A DNA stretch of 7,308 nucleotides from Chloroflexota bacterium. GTDB taxonomy: Bacteria > Chloroflexota > Limnocylindria > Limnocylindrales > CSP1-4. Position 1 is the stretch's first letter. The number at the start of each line of letters is the position of its first letter. The position numbers were made by a program, and so were the translations under genes. This document shows positions 6,188 through 7,308 of the stretch, in pieces. The DNA lies in contig JACQEH010000176.1 in assembly GCA_016200675.1 (NCBI GenBank), forward strand, positions 1-7,308, written 5' to 3'. The notes beneath the pieces were generated by a model that was not told where the DNA came from, searched no databases, and saw nothing but the letters and a program-made list of their open reading frames with translations.

Positions 6188-7308
6188 CTACTGGCCGTAA
6201 GCCGAAGCCTGGGTCTTGTCGAGCGAGGCGAGGACGGAATCGAGCTTGGAGGGATCCTTGGTGATGTCGAGCATGGCCGTCCAGAAGGCGCTGTTCATCG
6301 CGCTCGGCATGAGGTCCGAGGCGTCGAAGACGAAGTTCTTGGCATTGGTGAGGAGCGCGGCCGAACGCTTGCTGATGTCGTCCGGGTAGTCCTTGGCGTT
6401 CTTGTTCGCGGACAGGGCCCCGCCGGCCTTGACCCAGATGTCCTGGGCCTGGGCCGTGACGAGGTACTTCAAGAGCGACTTTGCGGCGTCAGTGTCACGG
6501 AACATGCCGAACAGGTCGCCGGCGCCCTCGACCGAGCCCGCGTACTGGGGGTCGATGTCGGGGAACGGGAAGAAGTTGTAGTCGGTGCCGGCCTTCTTGT
6601 CCTTGAAGGCGCCGAGGCCGGTGATGAAGCTGGCCTGGTGGAAGACGACACAACCTGGCGGGCTCTTGAAGAGCGGGTCGCCGGCGAGGCTGAAGTCCTT
6701 TGTCGGGTCGACGGCCGCGGTCGGGTCGGCGATGTTGGCGACGACATCGGTCAGGTACGTCTGGAAGGCCTTCTTGATCTGGTCGGACGACCACTTGACC
6801 TTGCCTGCCCACCAGTCGTTGTAGACCTGTGGCCCGGACTGGCGGAGGACGATGTCCTCGATCCAGTCCGTGCCGGGCCAGCCGGAGGCCGCCCCGCTGC
6901 CGAGTCCGAGGCACCACAGCGCCTGGGCGCTGCCCTTGTTGGCGGTGGCCTGTGACTTCAGGTCGCTCCACGTGGCCGGCGGCGCCGACGAGTAGTCGTG
7001 GACCTTGGGGTTGTACCAGATGAGGCCCTTCACGGCGGCCTTGATGAAGACGCCGGTCAGCTTGCCGTTGACTGTGCCGAGGGAGACCAGGGCCGGCGCC
7101 GTCTCGTTCTTGTAGGTGTTGACGTCGAGGACGCCATCGAGGGGCTTGAGGGCCCCGGCCTTGGCATACTCGGCCATCTGGCCCGGTCCCGGCAGGCCGG
7201 CGAGGTCGGGCAGGACGCCCGAGGCCACGCCCGTCGTGAGGACGGTGTTGATGTCGCGCGTGCCGGTGTACTTGACCTTGTTGCCGGTCTTGGCCTCCCA
7301 TGGCTTGA
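6188..7308 (-). CDS. Carbohydrate ABC transporter substrate-binding protein, AglE-like (N-terminus outside window)
   Basis: This is the extracytoplasmic receptor that would deliver an oligosaccharide to the two permeases. The frame is open through the window edge, giving 372 residues ending in TAG at 6188-6190. The signal peptide or lipobox is off-window. Recognisable segments, numbered from the edge, are TGTRDINTVLTTGVASGVLPDLAGLPG (opening lobe; positions about 15-41), LIWYNP (95-100), WCLGLGSG followed by SGWPGTDWIEDIVLR (131-155), the Cys219-containing PPGCVVFHQASF (216-227), and DASDLMPSAMNSAFW near the C-terminus. These resemble AglE-family alpha-glucoside binding proteins as I remember them, including both cysteines. 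Many Trp and Tyr residues suit sugar stacking. A GTG at 7228 is an internal valine, since the family-like sequence continues upstream of it. The gene is first of the three visible operon genes. The exact ligand is not determinable from sequence alone. Confidence 0.93.
   Translation of the reverse strand, partial: KPWEAKTGNKVKYTGTRDINTVLTTGVASGVLPDLAGLPGPGQMAEYAKAGALKPLDGVLDVNTYKNETAPALVSLGTVNGKLTGVFIKAAVKGLIWYNPKVHDYSSAPPATWSDLKSQATANKGSAQALWCLGLGSGAASGWPGTDWIEDIVLRQSGPQVYNDWWAGKVKWSSDQIKKAFQTYLTDVVANIADPTAAVDPTKDFSLAGDPLFKSPPGCVVFHQASFITGLGAFKDKKAGTDYNFFPFPDIDPQYAGSVEGAGDLFGMFRDTDAAKSLLKYLVTAQAQDIWVKAGGALSANKNAKDYPDDISKRSAALLTNAKNFVFDASDLMPSAMNSAFWTAMLDITKDPSKLDSVLASLDKTQASAYGQ

Overview
The window is high-GC bacterial chromosomal DNA, densely coded, with GTG starts and few spacers. 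It carries housekeeping genes on the + strand on the left and part of a carbohydrate-uptake operon on the - strand on the right. The mix of a ClpX-ValS neighbourhood, a T-box leader on valS and an alpha-glucoside (AglEFG)-like ABC transporter fits a GC-rich Chloroflexota lineage best. Actinomycetota is the main alternative. This placement is inference, because no rRNA or other phylogenetic marker was compared.

Left half, + strand. Positions 1-600 are the C-terminal part of ClpX, the unfoldase of the ClpXP protease. A short SAM-dependent methyltransferase of unknown substrate (610-1137) follows after 9 bases. The 1138-1473 gap has no gene. It holds a GC-rich hairpin with a 13-base tandem repeat, a candidate -10 box, and a T-box riboswitch (about 1220-1446) that can be read in detail: Stem I with kink-turn, an AGTA/GAA specifier loop showing the valine codon GUC, a GGUG distal loop, the T-box bulge UGGUACC, and two mutually exclusive 3' structures. 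It controls valS, a complete valyl-tRNA synthetase (1474-4200; alternative start 1450). The bulge base that pairs with the tRNA discriminator is U, which fits A73 of tRNA-Val.

The two halves meet at 4200/4254, where valS and the transporter operon converge across 53 bases holding a 10-bp GC hairpin.

Right half, - strand, read from right to left. First comes a substrate-binding protein lacking its N-terminus (6188-7308). Then a 16-bp perfect hairpin lies in the intercistronic gap, followed by an AglF/MalF-type permease (5150-6124). An AglG/MalG-type permease (4254-5153) overlaps it by ATGA. Together they would form the receptor and membrane channel of an ABC importer for an oligosaccharide, probably an alpha-glucoside. 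No ATPase gene is in the window, so it must lie upstream of the binding protein or elsewhere in the genome.

No tRNA or rRNA genes, CRISPR arrays, insertion sequences or phage genes were seen. The most notable content is the valine T-box, whose output mode is unclear because its hairpin has no U-tract.
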